The position numbers were made by a program, and so were the translations under genes. From positions 372,001 to 436,000 of the forward strand of contig JAWKRP010000004.1 in assembly GCA_041389565.1 (NCBI GenBank): 64,000 nucleotides of DNA, written 5' to 3'. Position 1 is the first letter of the stretch. The number at the start of each line of letters is the position of its first letter. The DNA is from JACKEQ01 sp041389565. GTDB lineage: Bacteria; Myxococcota_A; UBA796; GCA-2862545. The notes under the pieces are model-generated. The model was given only the letters and a program-made list of their open reading frames with translations, was not told the origin of the DNA and made no database searches. Positions 25,936 through 34,256 of this stretch are shown in pieces.

Positions 25936-25972
25936 CCCGGCCCCGCGCGTATACTCGCGCCGGAGGTTCCAG

Positions 25973-26665
25973 ATGGCGCAGGGATTCCAGTGTGTGGCGG
26001 CGAGACCGGTGCTCGGGAGCGCGAGCATCGACCGCACCCACGCCCTGTGGTGCGGAGTGCTCGGGTTCGAGGTCGCCGTCGCGCGCGAGGGCTTCCTGCT
26101 CCTGCAGTCCGGAACGGCCGAGGTCGCGTTCCGGCTCGATCCGTCGCCGGCACCGGGCCGGGTGACGCTCGAGGTCGACGACGTGGGAGCCGCCCACGAG
26201 CGGTGCACGGCGGCCGGGGTCGACATCGCGAGCGCACTCCACGCGCACGACTCCGGGCGGCGCGACTTCATCGTGCGCGACCCCGACGGGCACTTCGTCG
26301 AGATCGCGCAGCCTCCGCGTCGTGGCGGGCGGATCGCATGGGTCGACCTGACCGTGGAGGACGCCTCGACGTCGCGGGACTTCTGGGCCGCGGTGGGCGG
26401 CTTCGACGGCGTGGAAGCGGTGTCGATGGGGGAGTACCACGACTTCTCGCTCATGTCGGACGGGCGCGCGCGGGCGGGCGTGTGTCACCGGATCGGTCCG
26501 AACGCCACGCTGCCGTCGGTGTGGTTGGTGTACTTCAGCGTCGACGACCTCGAGGTGGCGCTCACCGAAGCGGAGTCCCGCGGTGGCACCGTGCTCGAGC
26601 GGCGCGGACGCATGGCGGTCGTGCGCGGCCCGCAAGGCGCGGTCGCGGCGGTCTACCAGGCCTGA
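25973..26665 (+). CDS. VOC family (glyoxalase/bleomycin-resistance fold) protein, two domains
   Basis: A 230-residue cytoplasmic protein with two vicinal-oxygen-chelate domains in tandem (about residues 5-115 and 120-230). The first has the typical WCGVLGFEVAVAREGFLLLQ run, VTLEVDDVGAA, and DFIVRDPDGHFVEIAQ at its end. The second repeats the pattern with DLTVEDASTSRDFWAAVGGF and YFSVDDLEVAL. The substrate cannot be told. The ATG at 25973 follows GGAGG (25962-25966) by 6 bases, and TATACT at 25950-25955 is a likely -10 box with a leader of only about 10 bases. It stands 37 bp after the Imm21-like gene. Confidence 0.88.
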   Translation: MAQGFQCVAARPVLGSASIDRTHALWCGVLGFEVAVAREGFLLLQSGTAEVAFRLDPSPAPGRVTLEVDDVGAAHERCTAAGVDIASALHAHDSGRRDFIVRDPDGHFVEIAQPPRRGGRIAWVDLTVEDASTSRDFWAAVGGFDGVEAVSMGEYHDFSLMSDGRARAGVCHRIGPNATLPSVWLVYFSVDDLEVALTEAESRGGTVLERRGRMAVVRGPQGAVAAVYQA

Positions 26666-27487
26666 TCAGTTCCCGCGGGTGCGGCGCCGGAGCTCCTCGA
26701 GCACGGGGACGACCGAGCCGTCCTCCGGGTTCGGGATCGACGCACTCAGCGTGAGGTCGGGCTCGAGCAGGAACAGGCTCGGCCACGACACGACACCCGC
26801 GTAGTCCTTCGACAGCTGGGGTTCGTCGGACAGCACGACCACCGTGTCGTCCGAAGGGAACGCGGACTCCCAGCGCTCCGCGAGCTCGGGGTCGGGCGGA
26901 CGGCCCTGCACGTCCTCCGCCATGAGCGTCAGCCAGTACACCTCGCCGTCCGCGATCCGTTGCGGACCGGCGCCCCAGACCGAGCCGTAGCCCGATTCCG
27001 GGTCGTTGCCGGCAATCCAGGCCGACAGGTCCTGGCACGGCGGGCACCACTCCGCGGACACATCGATCACCACGGGCCGATCGGCGTTGTAGAAGTCGTA
27101 CAGGTCGACGATCTCGCCGTGCGCATCCACCAGCTGCATCCGCACGAAGGTCGCGCCCACGGCGAGGAAGCTGCCCGAGTCGGACGGGATCCCCGACTTG
27201 TCGAACACGTACGGCCAGCCTCCCGTGTAGATGCGCGACTCGGGGTCGAGCGGGTCGGTGCCCTCGTGGACCTCGTCCCGGTCGGTGTAGCCGTCGCCAT
27301 CCGTGTCCGGCGCGAGCGGGTCGGTCGAGCGGGCCACCTCCGCACCGTCGACGAGACCGTCCCCGTCGGTGTCGGGGTTCGCCGGGTCGGTGCCCAGCGC
27401 CTTCTCCTCGGCGTCGTCGAGACCGTCGAGATCGGAGTCTCCGACCGCACACGCCGCGAGGACCAGGGTCGTCCAGAGGATCCTCAT
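26666..27487 (-). CDS. Thioredoxin-like lipoprotein with calcium-binding (TSP3-like) repeats
   Basis: A 273-residue lipoprotein. The signal ends in LVLAAC (Cys 13). Residues 17-80 contain thrombospondin-type-3/EF-hand-like repeats (DSDLDGLDDAEE, DTDGDGLVDGAEV, DTDGDGYTDRDEV) followed by a TlpA/thioredoxin-like domain with the redox motif CPPC at 148-151 in SAEWCPPCQDLS. The cis-Pro loop is visible as VVSWPSLFLL. It is likely anchored in the envelope and may reduce or oxidise disulfides of exported proteins. The ATG overlaps the stop of the upstream YD-like lipoprotein gene (ATGA), so the two are translated together. Confidence 0.85.
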   Translation of the reverse strand: MRILWTTLVLAACAVGDSDLDGLDDAEEKALGTDPANPDTDGDGLVDGAEVARSTDPLAPDTDGDGYTDRDEVHEGTDPLDPESRIYTGGWPYVFDKSGIPSDSGSFLAVGATFVRMQLVDAHGEIVDLYDFYNADRPVVIDVSAEWCPPCQDLSAWIAGNDPESGYGSVWGAGPQRIADGEVYWLTLMAEDVQGRPPDPELAERWESAFPSDDTVVVLSDEPQLSKDYAGVVSWPSLFLLEPDLTLSASIPNPEDGSVVPVLEELRRRTRGN

Positions 27488-28494
27488 GGGCACGTACCTC
27501 CCCAGGTGGCCGTGGAACGCTCGTCGAGCACGAGCGCGTCGGAGATCGCGTACGTCCGGTGCTGAGCCAGCCGCCGACCCTCGGACCAGGTCGTCTCGAC
27601 GACGTAGCGGGTGGTGAGGGTGAGCTGCTCGAACCGGGCGAGCTGACCCTCCGGCGTGTGCTCCGAGAGCTCCTCCATGTCCCATGTCCCGTCCGCGTCG
27701 GTGTCTTCCGCCCGATAGGTCTCGCGGCCCCCGGCGTCGCGCTCGATGCGGCCGATCTCCTCGATCGTCCCGTCGGCGCCCTCGTCCGAGGTGACCGTGT
27801 ACGCGTACGTCTGCGGGTCGTCCCACGTGTACAGGGCGACGAAGTCGACGGTCCCGTCATCGCCGTCGTCGCGATCGAGCCGGATGCGACGCCCCGTGGC
27901 GTCGAGGATGAACGTGTACACCTCGAGCCCGGTGGCCGGGTAGTCGAGCACCTGCTCCACGAGGTTCCCGTCCACGTCGTAGGCCGAGGCGACCGTGAGC
28001 TCGGCGAGGCCGTCGGCCCCCACGTCGTACACACCGAGGATCTCGTGGCCGTCGGCGTCGTAGGTGAAGGTGTCGATCCGGTCCCACTCACCGTCCGGCC
28101 CCTCGTCCGTCCGCACCTCGAGCAGGTTTCCGTCGGCATCCCAGTCCCGCTCGACGATCTCGGCGCCATAGCCAGGCCCGGTCTCGTAGCGGACGATGCG
28201 TCCGGCCGTGTCGAGCTCCCACGACTCGACCTGCTCGGGGATGCCGTTGCCGTTGGCGTCCGTCACCGCCGCCCCCCGTCGCGTCGGATCGTCGTCCACG
28301 AAGCCCTCCCACACCCGTCCCACACGCTCGGGCGCGAGGCCGTCCTCCACGGACCAGTCCGCGAAGCACGCGTACCCGTCGGGGATCTCCAGCTGCGGGG
28401 CCGACCAGGGGTCGTCACCGGGCAGCGCGTAGTCGTCGAGGACCTCGCCGGTGCTCCCGGAGCAACCCAGCGCGGCGAGCGCAATCCACCTCAT
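27484..28494 (-). CDS. Lipoprotein with YD-like repeats
   Basis: A 336-residue lipoprotein. The signal ends in LAALGC with Ser at +2. The body contains several short repeats resembling the YD repeats of Rhs proteins (DADGNLLEV, YDADGHEIL, YDVDGNLVEQ, DATGRRIRL, DTDADGTWDM), usually with a Tyr or Thr strand before each. Unlike true Rhs proteins it is short and has no core-end motif or toxin tip. It is translationally coupled to the downstream thioredoxin-like lipoprotein, hinting that its cysteines or those of partners need redox control, although this protein has few Cys residues. GGAGG lies 7 bases before the ATG. Confidence 0.75.
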   Translation of the reverse strand: MRWIALAALGCSGSTGEVLDDYALPGDDPWSAPQLEIPDGYACFADWSVEDGLAPERVGRVWEGFVDDDPTRRGAAVTDANGNGIPEQVESWELDTAGRIVRYETGPGYGAEIVERDWDADGNLLEVRTDEGPDGEWDRIDTFTYDADGHEILGVYDVGADGLAELTVASAYDVDGNLVEQVLDYPATGLEVYTFILDATGRRIRLDRDDGDDGTVDFVALYTWDDPQTYAYTVTSDEGADGTIEEIGRIERDAGGRETYRAEDTDADGTWDMEELSEHTPEGQLARFEQLTLTTRYVVETTWSEGRRLAQHRTYAISDALVLDERSTATWGGTCP

Positions 28495-28614
28495 CGTCCG
28501 CCTCCGCGCGCCTGGTGATCGGGGACCGGCGTGTGTTCACAGGAGCACTCGATATTCTGGCGAGTCGTTGACAGTCGGGCACATCAGATTCACCTTGGGC
28601 GTGGAGGTGTCTCG

Positions 28615-30033
28615 GTGCGGCTCGTGTTCCTGTGCGCTCTGGTCGGATGCAAGTCCGTGGCGACTCCGGTCGACACCGATCCCATCGACCCCGCGGATAC
28701 CATCGACGACGACGGCGACGGCTACGTCCTCGCGGTCGACTGTGACGACGCCGATCCGTCCGTCCACCCCGATGCCGTCGAGGTCTGGTACGACGGGCTC
28801 GACAGTGACTGCGACGGGGCCGACGACTTCGACCAGGACGGCGACGGAGACCGCCCCACCTCCTTCGGCGGCGCCGACTGCGACGACACCGACCCGTCGG
28901 TGACGGCCGCGACCGACACCTGCGTGTGTGGCAACGGCGTGCTCGAGATCGGAGAGGCGTGCGACGGCACGTCGACGAACACGTGGTCCTGCGATGCCGA
29001 CTGTGCAGGCCCCTGTGGAGACGGAGTGGTGGTGCAGGGGGAGCTCTGCCTGCTGGGGCTCGGCTCGGGCCCGGGCGCCGGCGTGCGGGCGAGCGTCGAT
29101 CTCACGGGTGACGGTGTGCTCGACCTGCTCGTGTACAACGACGGATACGGGGTGCGCGTCGGTGCGGGGGACGGCACCTTTCCCGGACTGGAGCCCCTGC
29201 CCACCGGGTACAGATACTCCGAGCCGGTGGTGGCGGACTTCGATGGCGACGGGTCCCTCGATCTCCTCGTGCACAGCCTCGACGGTACGGCCGTCGCGAC
29301 GCGTGACGCGACGGGGGACTGGTCGGTGGGCACGCCGATCACGGCGCTCTACGGGGCGATGGAGGCGGGTGACTTCGATGGCGACGGCGACACCGACTTC
29401 CTCGTGCTCACCAGCTCCGGTTCGTGGGAGAGCATCTCGGGGGAGATCCACCTGTTCCTGAACGATGGGGCGGGCTTCAGCGAGGCGCCGGGGACCGTGC
29501 TGCTCCAGGGCTCGGGTCACTTCCCGGTGCGAGCTGCGGATCGCGACCTCGATGGGCTTCCCGAGGCGCTGGTGTCGTGGTCGGGCTTCTCGCAGGGCGG
29601 CGATGTCGTCGTGCGTGTGGTGAACGGCGCGCTCACGTCCGAGGCCTTCGTGGGCCCATCCCTCTTCGGCACCTTCACGGCGGATGTCGATCTCGACGGC
29701 TGCGACGATGTCGTGTTCTCGAACGCCCCGCAGTACCGGCCCTGCAGCGCGGGCTTCGCCACTGGCACGAACGTCGGCCTGTTCCAGGGGGGGGCTTCCC
29801 TCTCGGGTGCGGGAGACTTCGACGGCGATGGTGAGTTCGACTTCATGGGCGTCGACGTCACCGGTGCGAGGCGGATCTGGCGGGCGGAGTCGAGCGGGTA
29901 CACGTCCGTTCCGCTCCCGCTCCCCGAGTACAACACCGTCGCCATCGGCGACTTCGACGGGCGCGGCTCGGATGCGATCCTCCTGGCGTCGGTGACGACA
30001 GGCACGTTCCGCGTCTACCGGTGGGACCCCTGA
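28615..30033 (+). CDS. Lipoprotein with MopE-like and FG-GAP repeats
   Basis: A 472-residue lipoprotein. The GTG at 28615 was chosen because GGAGG (28603-28607) sits 7 bases upstream and the signal MRLVFLCALVGC follows directly; Lys is at +2. Two MopE-like metal-binding repeats come next (DGDGYVLAVDCDDADPSV and a second with GGADCDDTDPSV), then a Cys-rich DUF4215-like segment (CGNGVLEIGEACD, CGDGVVVQGELC), then six or more FG-GAP motifs such as DFDGDGSLDLLVH, DFDGDGDTDFLVL and DFDGDGEFDFMGV. It is a predicted surface calcium-binding propeller. A perfect TTGACA lies at 28568-28573, but no good -10 follows at 17 bp. Confidence 0.85.
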   Translation: MRLVFLCALVGCKSVATPVDTDPIDPADTIDDDGDGYVLAVDCDDADPSVHPDAVEVWYDGLDSDCDGADDFDQDGDGDRPTSFGGADCDDTDPSVTAATDTCVCGNGVLEIGEACDGTSTNTWSCDADCAGPCGDGVVVQGELCLLGLGSGPGAGVRASVDLTGDGVLDLLVYNDGYGVRVGAGDGTFPGLEPLPTGYRYSEPVVADFDGDGSLDLLVHSLDGTAVATRDATGDWSVGTPITALYGAMEAGDFDGDGDTDFLVLTSSGSWESISGEIHLFLNDGAGFSEAPGTVLLQGSGHFPVRAADRDLDGLPEALVSWSGFSQGGDVVVRVVNGALTSEAFVGPSLFGTFTADVDLDGCDDVVFSNAPQYRPCSAGFATGTNVGLFQGGASLSGAGDFDGDGEFDFMGVDVTGARRIWRAESSGYTSVPLPLPEYNTVAIGDFDGRGSDAILLASVTTGTFRVYRWDP

Positions 30034-30036
30034 TGT

Positions 30037-31380
30037 TCAGTTGTAGCTGAATCCACACTCGTACCACTCGCTGGTGGCCGTCGCGCTCTGACCGGTCTTC
30101 GACACGCGGAGGACGAACGTACCGCTCGCAAGGATGTCGTACGAGAACGTGACGCGCCCGTCGGCCTGCAGCGTGCCGACCGCCACCTCGCTGGCACCCA
30201 CGAACAGCGACGCGGCCAGGCCTTCCGCGCCGCCCGCACCCGCGTCGCAGTACACGTTCAGCTGCCCCGGGAGCGAGCCGAACAGGAAGTGGTCGACATC
30301 GTCGAGCCCCTCGAGCGCCCCCCACACGACCGCGCTCCCCGTGCCGAACGTCGAGCTCACGTCCTCGGCTCCCGCCAGGAGGTCGTTCCCGGCATCATCG
30401 GCCTCGATCACCGCCCCCACCGCGACCGCCGTGTTCGTGTAGCCGAGCACGGCGTACGTGGGCACCGCTCCGCGCGGCCCGCCCGAAGCGACCTCGATGC
30501 GGTAGGTGCCAGCGGGCACGACGCCGCGGGAGAACGCGTCGCTGGTGGTCCAGAAGGGCTCGGTCTCGCCGTCAGGCACCAGGACCAGGGGCGCCAACGA
30601 GGCGGTCGACCCGTTGCCCGACGTTCCGGAGTCGGTGGTGAGGAGGTGGAACAGCGAGGGCTGCGTGGTCGTGATCTCGAACGCGTCGTCGTCGTCGTCC
30701 GAAGCGAAGTCGCCGAGCAACCAGCCCGACGTGGCGCCTGCTGCCGAGAGGGTCGCGGGCGTCGGGCCTCCGGTCTCGGGGTCGTCGCTGATGGCGCCCA
30801 GATCCGCGCCGAGCCGCAGGGTGACGCGGTAGTCGGTGATGGGGCGGGTGGGCGAGATCTGGACGTACACGGGCCCCGCTGCGACCGAGCGGGTGATGGC
30901 CGCGGACGGCGAGTGGAACGGCACGGGACCGCCGGCCTGCAGCACTCCGGAGCTGTCGAACATCTGGAGGGTGAAGTCGTCGGTCGCCGAGGCCCCCGCG
31001 AGGTCGACGGCCGTGACGAGCACCCACTCGTCCGCCGCAGCGTCGACCCGGTACACGTCCACGTCCGTCGGGCTCGCGAAGGTGGCGGTGGTCGCATTGG
31101 CGAAGCCGGGCGTCAGCGTGAGGGCTCCGGGGAACGGATCGGTGTCGGCATCCGTGTCGGTGTCGGCATCCGTGTCGGTGTCGGCATCCGCGTCGGTGTC
31201 GGCATCCGTGTCGGTGTCCGCATCACTGTCGGTGTCGGCGTCCGCATCGGAATCCGAGTCTGCATCCGCATCCGCGTCGGCATCCTGCTCCTGCGGGGAC
31301 TCCTCGTCGCACGCCGGAGCGAGCAGGGCGGACGCGAGGAGCGCCAGGAACACACCATGCGGTCGGGTGAGGTCGATCAT
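30037..31380 (-). CDS. Asp-rich-linker lipoprotein with two PPC-like domains
   Basis: A 447-residue lipoprotein. GGAG lies 9 bases before the ATG. The signal reads LASALLAPAC, a slightly irregular lipobox, with Asp at +2. A linker of about 50 Asp-Ala/Thr/Ser residues follows (encoded at about 31136-31290). The rest shows two segments that resemble bacterial pre-peptidase C-terminal (PPC) domains: DVDVYRVDAAADEWVLVTAV and DVDHFLFGSLPGQLNVYCDAG, each followed by beta strands. No catalytic domain is present. It converges with the FG-GAP lipoprotein gene with only 3 bp between the stop codons. Confidence 0.78.
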   Translation of the reverse strand: MIDLTRPHGVFLALLASALLAPACDEESPQEQDADADADADSDSDADADTDSDADTDTDADTDADADTDTDADTDTDADTDPFPGALTLTPGFANATTATFASPTDVDVYRVDAAADEWVLVTAVDLAGASATDDFTLQMFDSSGVLQAGGPVPFHSPSAAITRSVAAGPVYVQISPTRPITDYRVTLRLGADLGAISDDPETGGPTPATLSAAGATSGWLLGDFASDDDDDAFEITTTQPSLFHLLTTDSGTSGNGSTASLAPLVLVPDGETEPFWTTSDAFSRGVVPAGTYRIEVASGGPRGAVPTYAVLGYTNTAVAVGAVIEADDAGNDLLAGAEDVSSTFGTGSAVVWGALEGLDDVDHFLFGSLPGQLNVYCDAGAGGAEGLAASLFVGASEVAVGTLQADGRVTFSYDILASGTFVLRVSKTGQSATATSEWYECGFSYN

Positions 31381-31456
31381 CGGGCGTTCTCCGGTCGAGC
31401 GGCGACGCCGCGGGGGTATCCTCCTCGATCCAGGCCGCGACGTCAAAACCCGCGAA

Positions 31457-31471
31457 GCGTCCGTTGGACGC
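31457..31471 (-). terminator. Short hairpin downstream of a lipoprotein gene
   Basis: GCGTCC and GGACGC form a perfect 6-bp stem with a 3-base loop, 28 bp after the stop of the minus-strand lipoprotein gene at 31499. On the minus strand it is followed by TTCGCGGGTTTT, a modest T-rich tail. It is a plausible weak terminator that separates that gene from the one at 31380. Confidence 0.4.
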
Positions 31472-31498
31472 CGCTCCTGGCTCCTTCGGGGCCCGGAC

Positions 31499-32113
31499 TC
31501 AGGGAACCGTCTCGCACCCGTACGGGCTCTGCCGTCCATCGAGGTCGAGATCGAACGCGCAGACCGAGTCGCCCGACACGGCCTCCACGATCACCGCTTC
31601 GCCCGCAGCGCTCACTACGGGGAGCCCACCATCGAGGTTGAACGCCACGAACGGAGGTGTTCCGCCCGTCGCGACGAATGCGAAGTCGACCGTGACCGTG
31701 CCGTCGCCGTTGTCGCTCACCAGGCTCGAAGAGCCGCCGGACGGAGCCACCAGCGTCGAGAGCGCGTCGTCGAGCGTGAACCGATCGGTGCCGGGCTCGC
31801 CGGTCGGCGGGGTGTAGTCGAACGTGAGCTCGTCGCCCAGGGACGCCGTGAGCTCGGCGCGGAATGCGCCCGTGCTGTCGGGCCCTTCGACGGCCGCCGT
31901 GCCCGAGGGGCCCGTGACCACGAGCGATCCGCCCGCAGGGTCGAGCGCGCCGGACAGCCCGAACACCGTCACCGTGCGCGCGCCGTCGAGCGGGGCGTCG
32001 GACGTGTAGGTGATGCGGGTGTCGTCCAGGTAGCCCGTCTCGTCGACGGGGATGCCCGTGTCGGACGGCGGAGTGCACGCCGCCAGCACGAGGGCGAACA
32101 GGGGGGAGCGCAT
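31499..32113 (-). CDS. Small predicted lipoprotein, 204 aa
   Basis: A hypothetical lipoprotein. The signal MRSPLFALVLAAC gives Cys 13 with Thr at +2. A short Pro/Asp linker leads into a beta-rich domain (TRITYTSDAPLDGARTVTVFGL, GSLVVTGPSG, DELTFDYTPP) and ends with a Cys pair (SVCAFDLD and YGCETVP) likely joined by a disulfide. I do not recognise the family. The ATG overlaps the stop of the upstream HTH-like regulator gene by one base, so the two are one transcription unit and the regulator may control its own lipoprotein partner. Confidence 0.72.
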   Translation of the reverse strand: MRSPLFALVLAACTPPSDTGIPVDETGYLDDTRITYTSDAPLDGARTVTVFGLSGALDPAGGSLVVTGPSGTAAVEGPDSTGAFRAELTASLGDELTFDYTPPTGEPGTDRFTLDDALSTLVAPSGGSSSLVSDNGDGTVTVDFAFVATGGTPPFVAFNLDGGLPVVSAAGEAVIVEAVSGDSVCAFDLDLDGRQSPYGCETVP

Positions 32114-32868
32114 CAGGGGTCCTCCACGGGGGTGATGGCGATGGTCACGCCGAAGCGGCGGTAGGAGCCCTGCGCGAGCGCGGACTCCTCGAGATCGATG
32201 GCGCCGTGGCGGAGCGTGCGCACGGTCTCCTCGATGAACGGGCTCACGTCGGCCTCGCGCGCCGCGAAGAACCAGCTGCGGGCGCGTGCGCTCGTGTCGT
32301 TGCCGACGTGGAAGCGCTGGTGGACCGATGCGACCAGGATGTCGAGCTGGTGGTTCAGCCCGTCGAGGCGCCGCTCGATGTCGTCGGACACGAAGGACCG
32401 GAGGCGCGTGGCGAGGCCGATCTCGGGGTCTTCGTGGTCGGAGTACACGAGCCAGCCGCTCTCGCGGAGCAGGTGGAGCGAGCGCTCCAGGCGCACGATC
32501 TCCTCGTCGTCGCCCTGTTCGCCCATCAGGACGGACAGGCGGACCGGGCCGTCGAGCAGTCGCGCCGTGAGGTCGCGCAGCGGCTCCACGTCGGTCTCCG
32601 GCGTGAAGAAGTCGCCACGGGCGCGGCGGTTGAGCGAGCCGGCCGTGCGCAGCGACACGCCCAGGCGGCGCGCGACGGAGGCGAGATCCCGCGGGGAGTC
32701 TCTCCGGAGCTCCTGGAAGTACGCGAGCTGAGCGAGCTCGACGAACCGGTCGAGCGGCAGGTCGGCCCGGGTGGCGAGCCGGGCGGCGCCCCGGAGGAAC
32801 GAGAAGAGGAGCCGCGACGACAGGGTGACGACGGCTTCGGGCGCTGCGTGGGGGAGGGACTCGGTCAT
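32113..32868 (-). CDS. HTH-like regulatory protein (DUF6502-like)
   Basis: A 251-residue cytoplasmic protein. The N-terminal 100 residues are helical with a helix-turn-helix pattern (LPLDRFVELAQLAYFQELR, then SVARRLGVSLRTAGSLNRRAR), then LLDGPVRLSVLMG and a second helical half containing a basic RLRSFVSDDIERRLD stretch. The layout resembles DUF6502-type proteins. This identification is tentative. A role as a transcription factor is supported by position: it begins a unit with the lipoprotein gene at 32113, faces another lipoprotein gene, and the region between holds two matching palindromic sites. Confidence 0.65.
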   Translation of the reverse strand: MTESLPHAAPEAVVTLSSRLLFSFLRGAARLATRADLPLDRFVELAQLAYFQELRRDSPRDLASVARRLGVSLRTAGSLNRRARGDFFTPETDVEPLRDLTARLLDGPVRLSVLMGEQGDDEEIVRLERSLHLLRESGWLVYSDHEDPEIGLATRLRSFVSDDIERRLDGLNHQLDILVASVHQRFHVGNDTSARARSWFFAAREADVSPFIEETVRTLRHGAIDLEESALAQGSYRRFGVTIAITPVEDP

Positions 32869-32912
32869 GGTCGCGGCCAGCCTAGCGGCGTCCAGGCCGG
32901 ATGGCGACTGAA

Positions 32913-32932
32913 ATCGGCAAGATTCTGCCTGT
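32913..32932 (-). promoter_or_regulatory. Candidate operator 1 (ATCGGCA-N6-TGCC)
   Basis: ATCGGCA-AGATTC-TGCCTGT. The left half is perfect and the right half keeps 4 of 7 bases of the palindrome found at 33045-33064. Both copies are preceded by AA (shared AAATCGGCA). It ends 45 bp upstream of the HTH-like regulator start, where an autoregulatory site would be expected. Confidence 0.5.
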
Positions 32933-32980
32933 GATGGGATCTGGATCGCGGATCTCGGATGGATCCGAGGCGTCGCCCGA

Positions 32981-33010
32981 GTGACGAAGAATCAAGGAAT
33001 TCACTACATT
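32981..33010 (+). promoter_or_regulatory. Possible promoter of the lipoprotein at 33140
   Basis: GTGACG (32981-32986) and TACATT (33005-33010) are 18 bp apart in a locally AT-rich stretch. Each is 4/6 to consensus. Candidate operator 2 lies about 35 bp downstream of the -10, inside the predicted leader. Confidence 0.35.
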
Positions 33011-33044
33011 AGCCGGCCACCGCACCGTTTCGCGAAGATCGCAA

Positions 33045-33064
33045 ATCGGCAGAAATTTGCCGAT
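33045..33064 (+). promoter_or_regulatory. Candidate operator 2 (perfect ATCGGCA-N6-TGCCGAT palindrome)
   Basis: ATCGGCA (33045-33051) and TGCCGAT (33058-33064) are perfect inverted copies around GAAATT. The site is 75 bp upstream of the + strand lipoprotein ATG. Together with 32913-32932 it places one site near each divergent start. Confidence 0.6.
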
Positions 33065-33139
33065 GACAGGTGTGGGTCTGCTGATCCGTGGGTAGGGTCC
33101 TGCCATCGACCCATTCCGGGTCGCACCCGAGGTGAGCCC

Positions 33140-34246
33140 ATGTCCCGCACGTTCCCCGCTCTGACCGTCCTCTTCGCCCTCGCCGCCTGCACCACGTCGC
33201 CCACGCCCGCGGACGGCACGCCCACCGAGGTCCCCGCCACCCCGGTGGTGCCGCCGCCCACACCGGTTCCGCAGCCGATGGGGTGCTCTGGCGAGCTGGT
33301 GATGGGTCCGAACACGGCCCTCGGTGCGATCGGGCTCGCGGAAGACGGCGAGATCTTCGTGGTCGGCAGCCCGAACCACGGGAACCCCTGGCAACTCGCG
33401 CGGTTCGACCGCGACGCTGTCGAGCTCGAGCCCGTCGTGTCGTTCGACGCCTCGTGGGTCACCGAGAGCTACATCGACGTGACGGCCGACCGGGTGCGGA
33501 TCCACGAGTTCTACCCGACGGGCGGCTTCATCGACTGGAACCGGGGCACCGGAGAGGTCACCCGCGATGTGGGGTCGCCCGACGACACGTTCGGGCCGTA
33601 CGCCTGGGCGGGTTCCACCTTCTCGGTCGTGGTGGGCTCGCAGGTCGGCGAGTGCGAGAACCTCTGCTTCGTGCGGGAGTCCGCCGACGGCTCCACGGAG
33701 ATCCTCGTCGACGACGGCGTCGCCCCGTTCTCGATCGGCGGAGTGCTCGCCTACACCGGGCGCTGGGCGTACTTCGGCACCTACGCGTCCACCACGTCGG
33801 ACGAGGACTTCAACACCCTCCGACGCCTCGACCTCGAGACCGGGGTCGTCGAGCTCGTCCATGCGTTCGCGGGCAGCGGCGCGATCCAGCACTTCACCGT
33901 GGGGTCGGACGGCACGGCACACTGGGTGCGCGAGGAGGGGGGCGCCGCCTACTTCGATGCGCACGACATCGGCACCGGGGAGACCAGGTGGGCAGTCGCG
34001 GAGAGCGGGCCGTCCGGGTGGGTCGTGGACGTGGTGCGTGCCGGAGATCGCGTGTTCTGGGGTGACGACGAGGGCGTGTCGAGCTTCGGCGTCGCGGATG
34101 GCGGGGTGACGCGCCACCATGCCCGCGTGGCCGACTCCAACCTGCTGCACTTCGCGGTCGACGCGGCGAACGTGTGGTTCACCGAGACCACCTACGACCC
34201 CGACACCGGCGCGTTCGCGTCGTCGATGGGCTGCTACGCCCTGTAG
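33140..34246 (+). CDS. Predicted lipoprotein, propeller-like
   Basis: A 368-residue lipoprotein. The ATG at 33140 follows GAGGTGAG, and the signal ends in LFALAAC with Thr at +2. A Pro/Thr-rich linker of about 25 residues precedes repeated strand blocks such as LGAIGLAEDGEIFVVG, VTADRVRIHEF, GVLAYTGRWAYFGTY, FTVGSDGTAHWVRE and FAVDAANVWFTET, spaced roughly 45 residues apart. This fits a beta-propeller of six or seven blades. No catalytic motif was recognised. It is transcribed away from the HTH-like regulator and is a likely target of it. Confidence 0.78.
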   Translation: MSRTFPALTVLFALAACTTSPTPADGTPTEVPATPVVPPPTPVPQPMGCSGELVMGPNTALGAIGLAEDGEIFVVGSPNHGNPWQLARFDRDAVELEPVVSFDASWVTESYIDVTADRVRIHEFYPTGGFIDWNRGTGEVTRDVGSPDDTFGPYAWAGSTFSVVVGSQVGECENLCFVRESADGSTEILVDDGVAPFSIGGVLAYTGRWAYFGTYASTTSDEDFNTLRRLDLETGVVELVHAFAGSGAIQHFTVGSDGTAHWVREEGGAAYFDAHDIGTGETRWAVAESGPSGWVVDVVRAGDRVFWGDDEGVSSFGVADGGVTRHHARVADSNLLHFAVDAANVWFTETTYDPDTGAFASSMGCYAL

Positions 34247-34256
34247 GCCCGGCGGA

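Noticed and set aside
28568..28573. Perfect -35 box TTGACA upstream of the FG-GAP lipoprotein at 28615
   Set aside because: The 17-bp position reads CACCTT, a poor -10. Not strong enough to list as a promoter.
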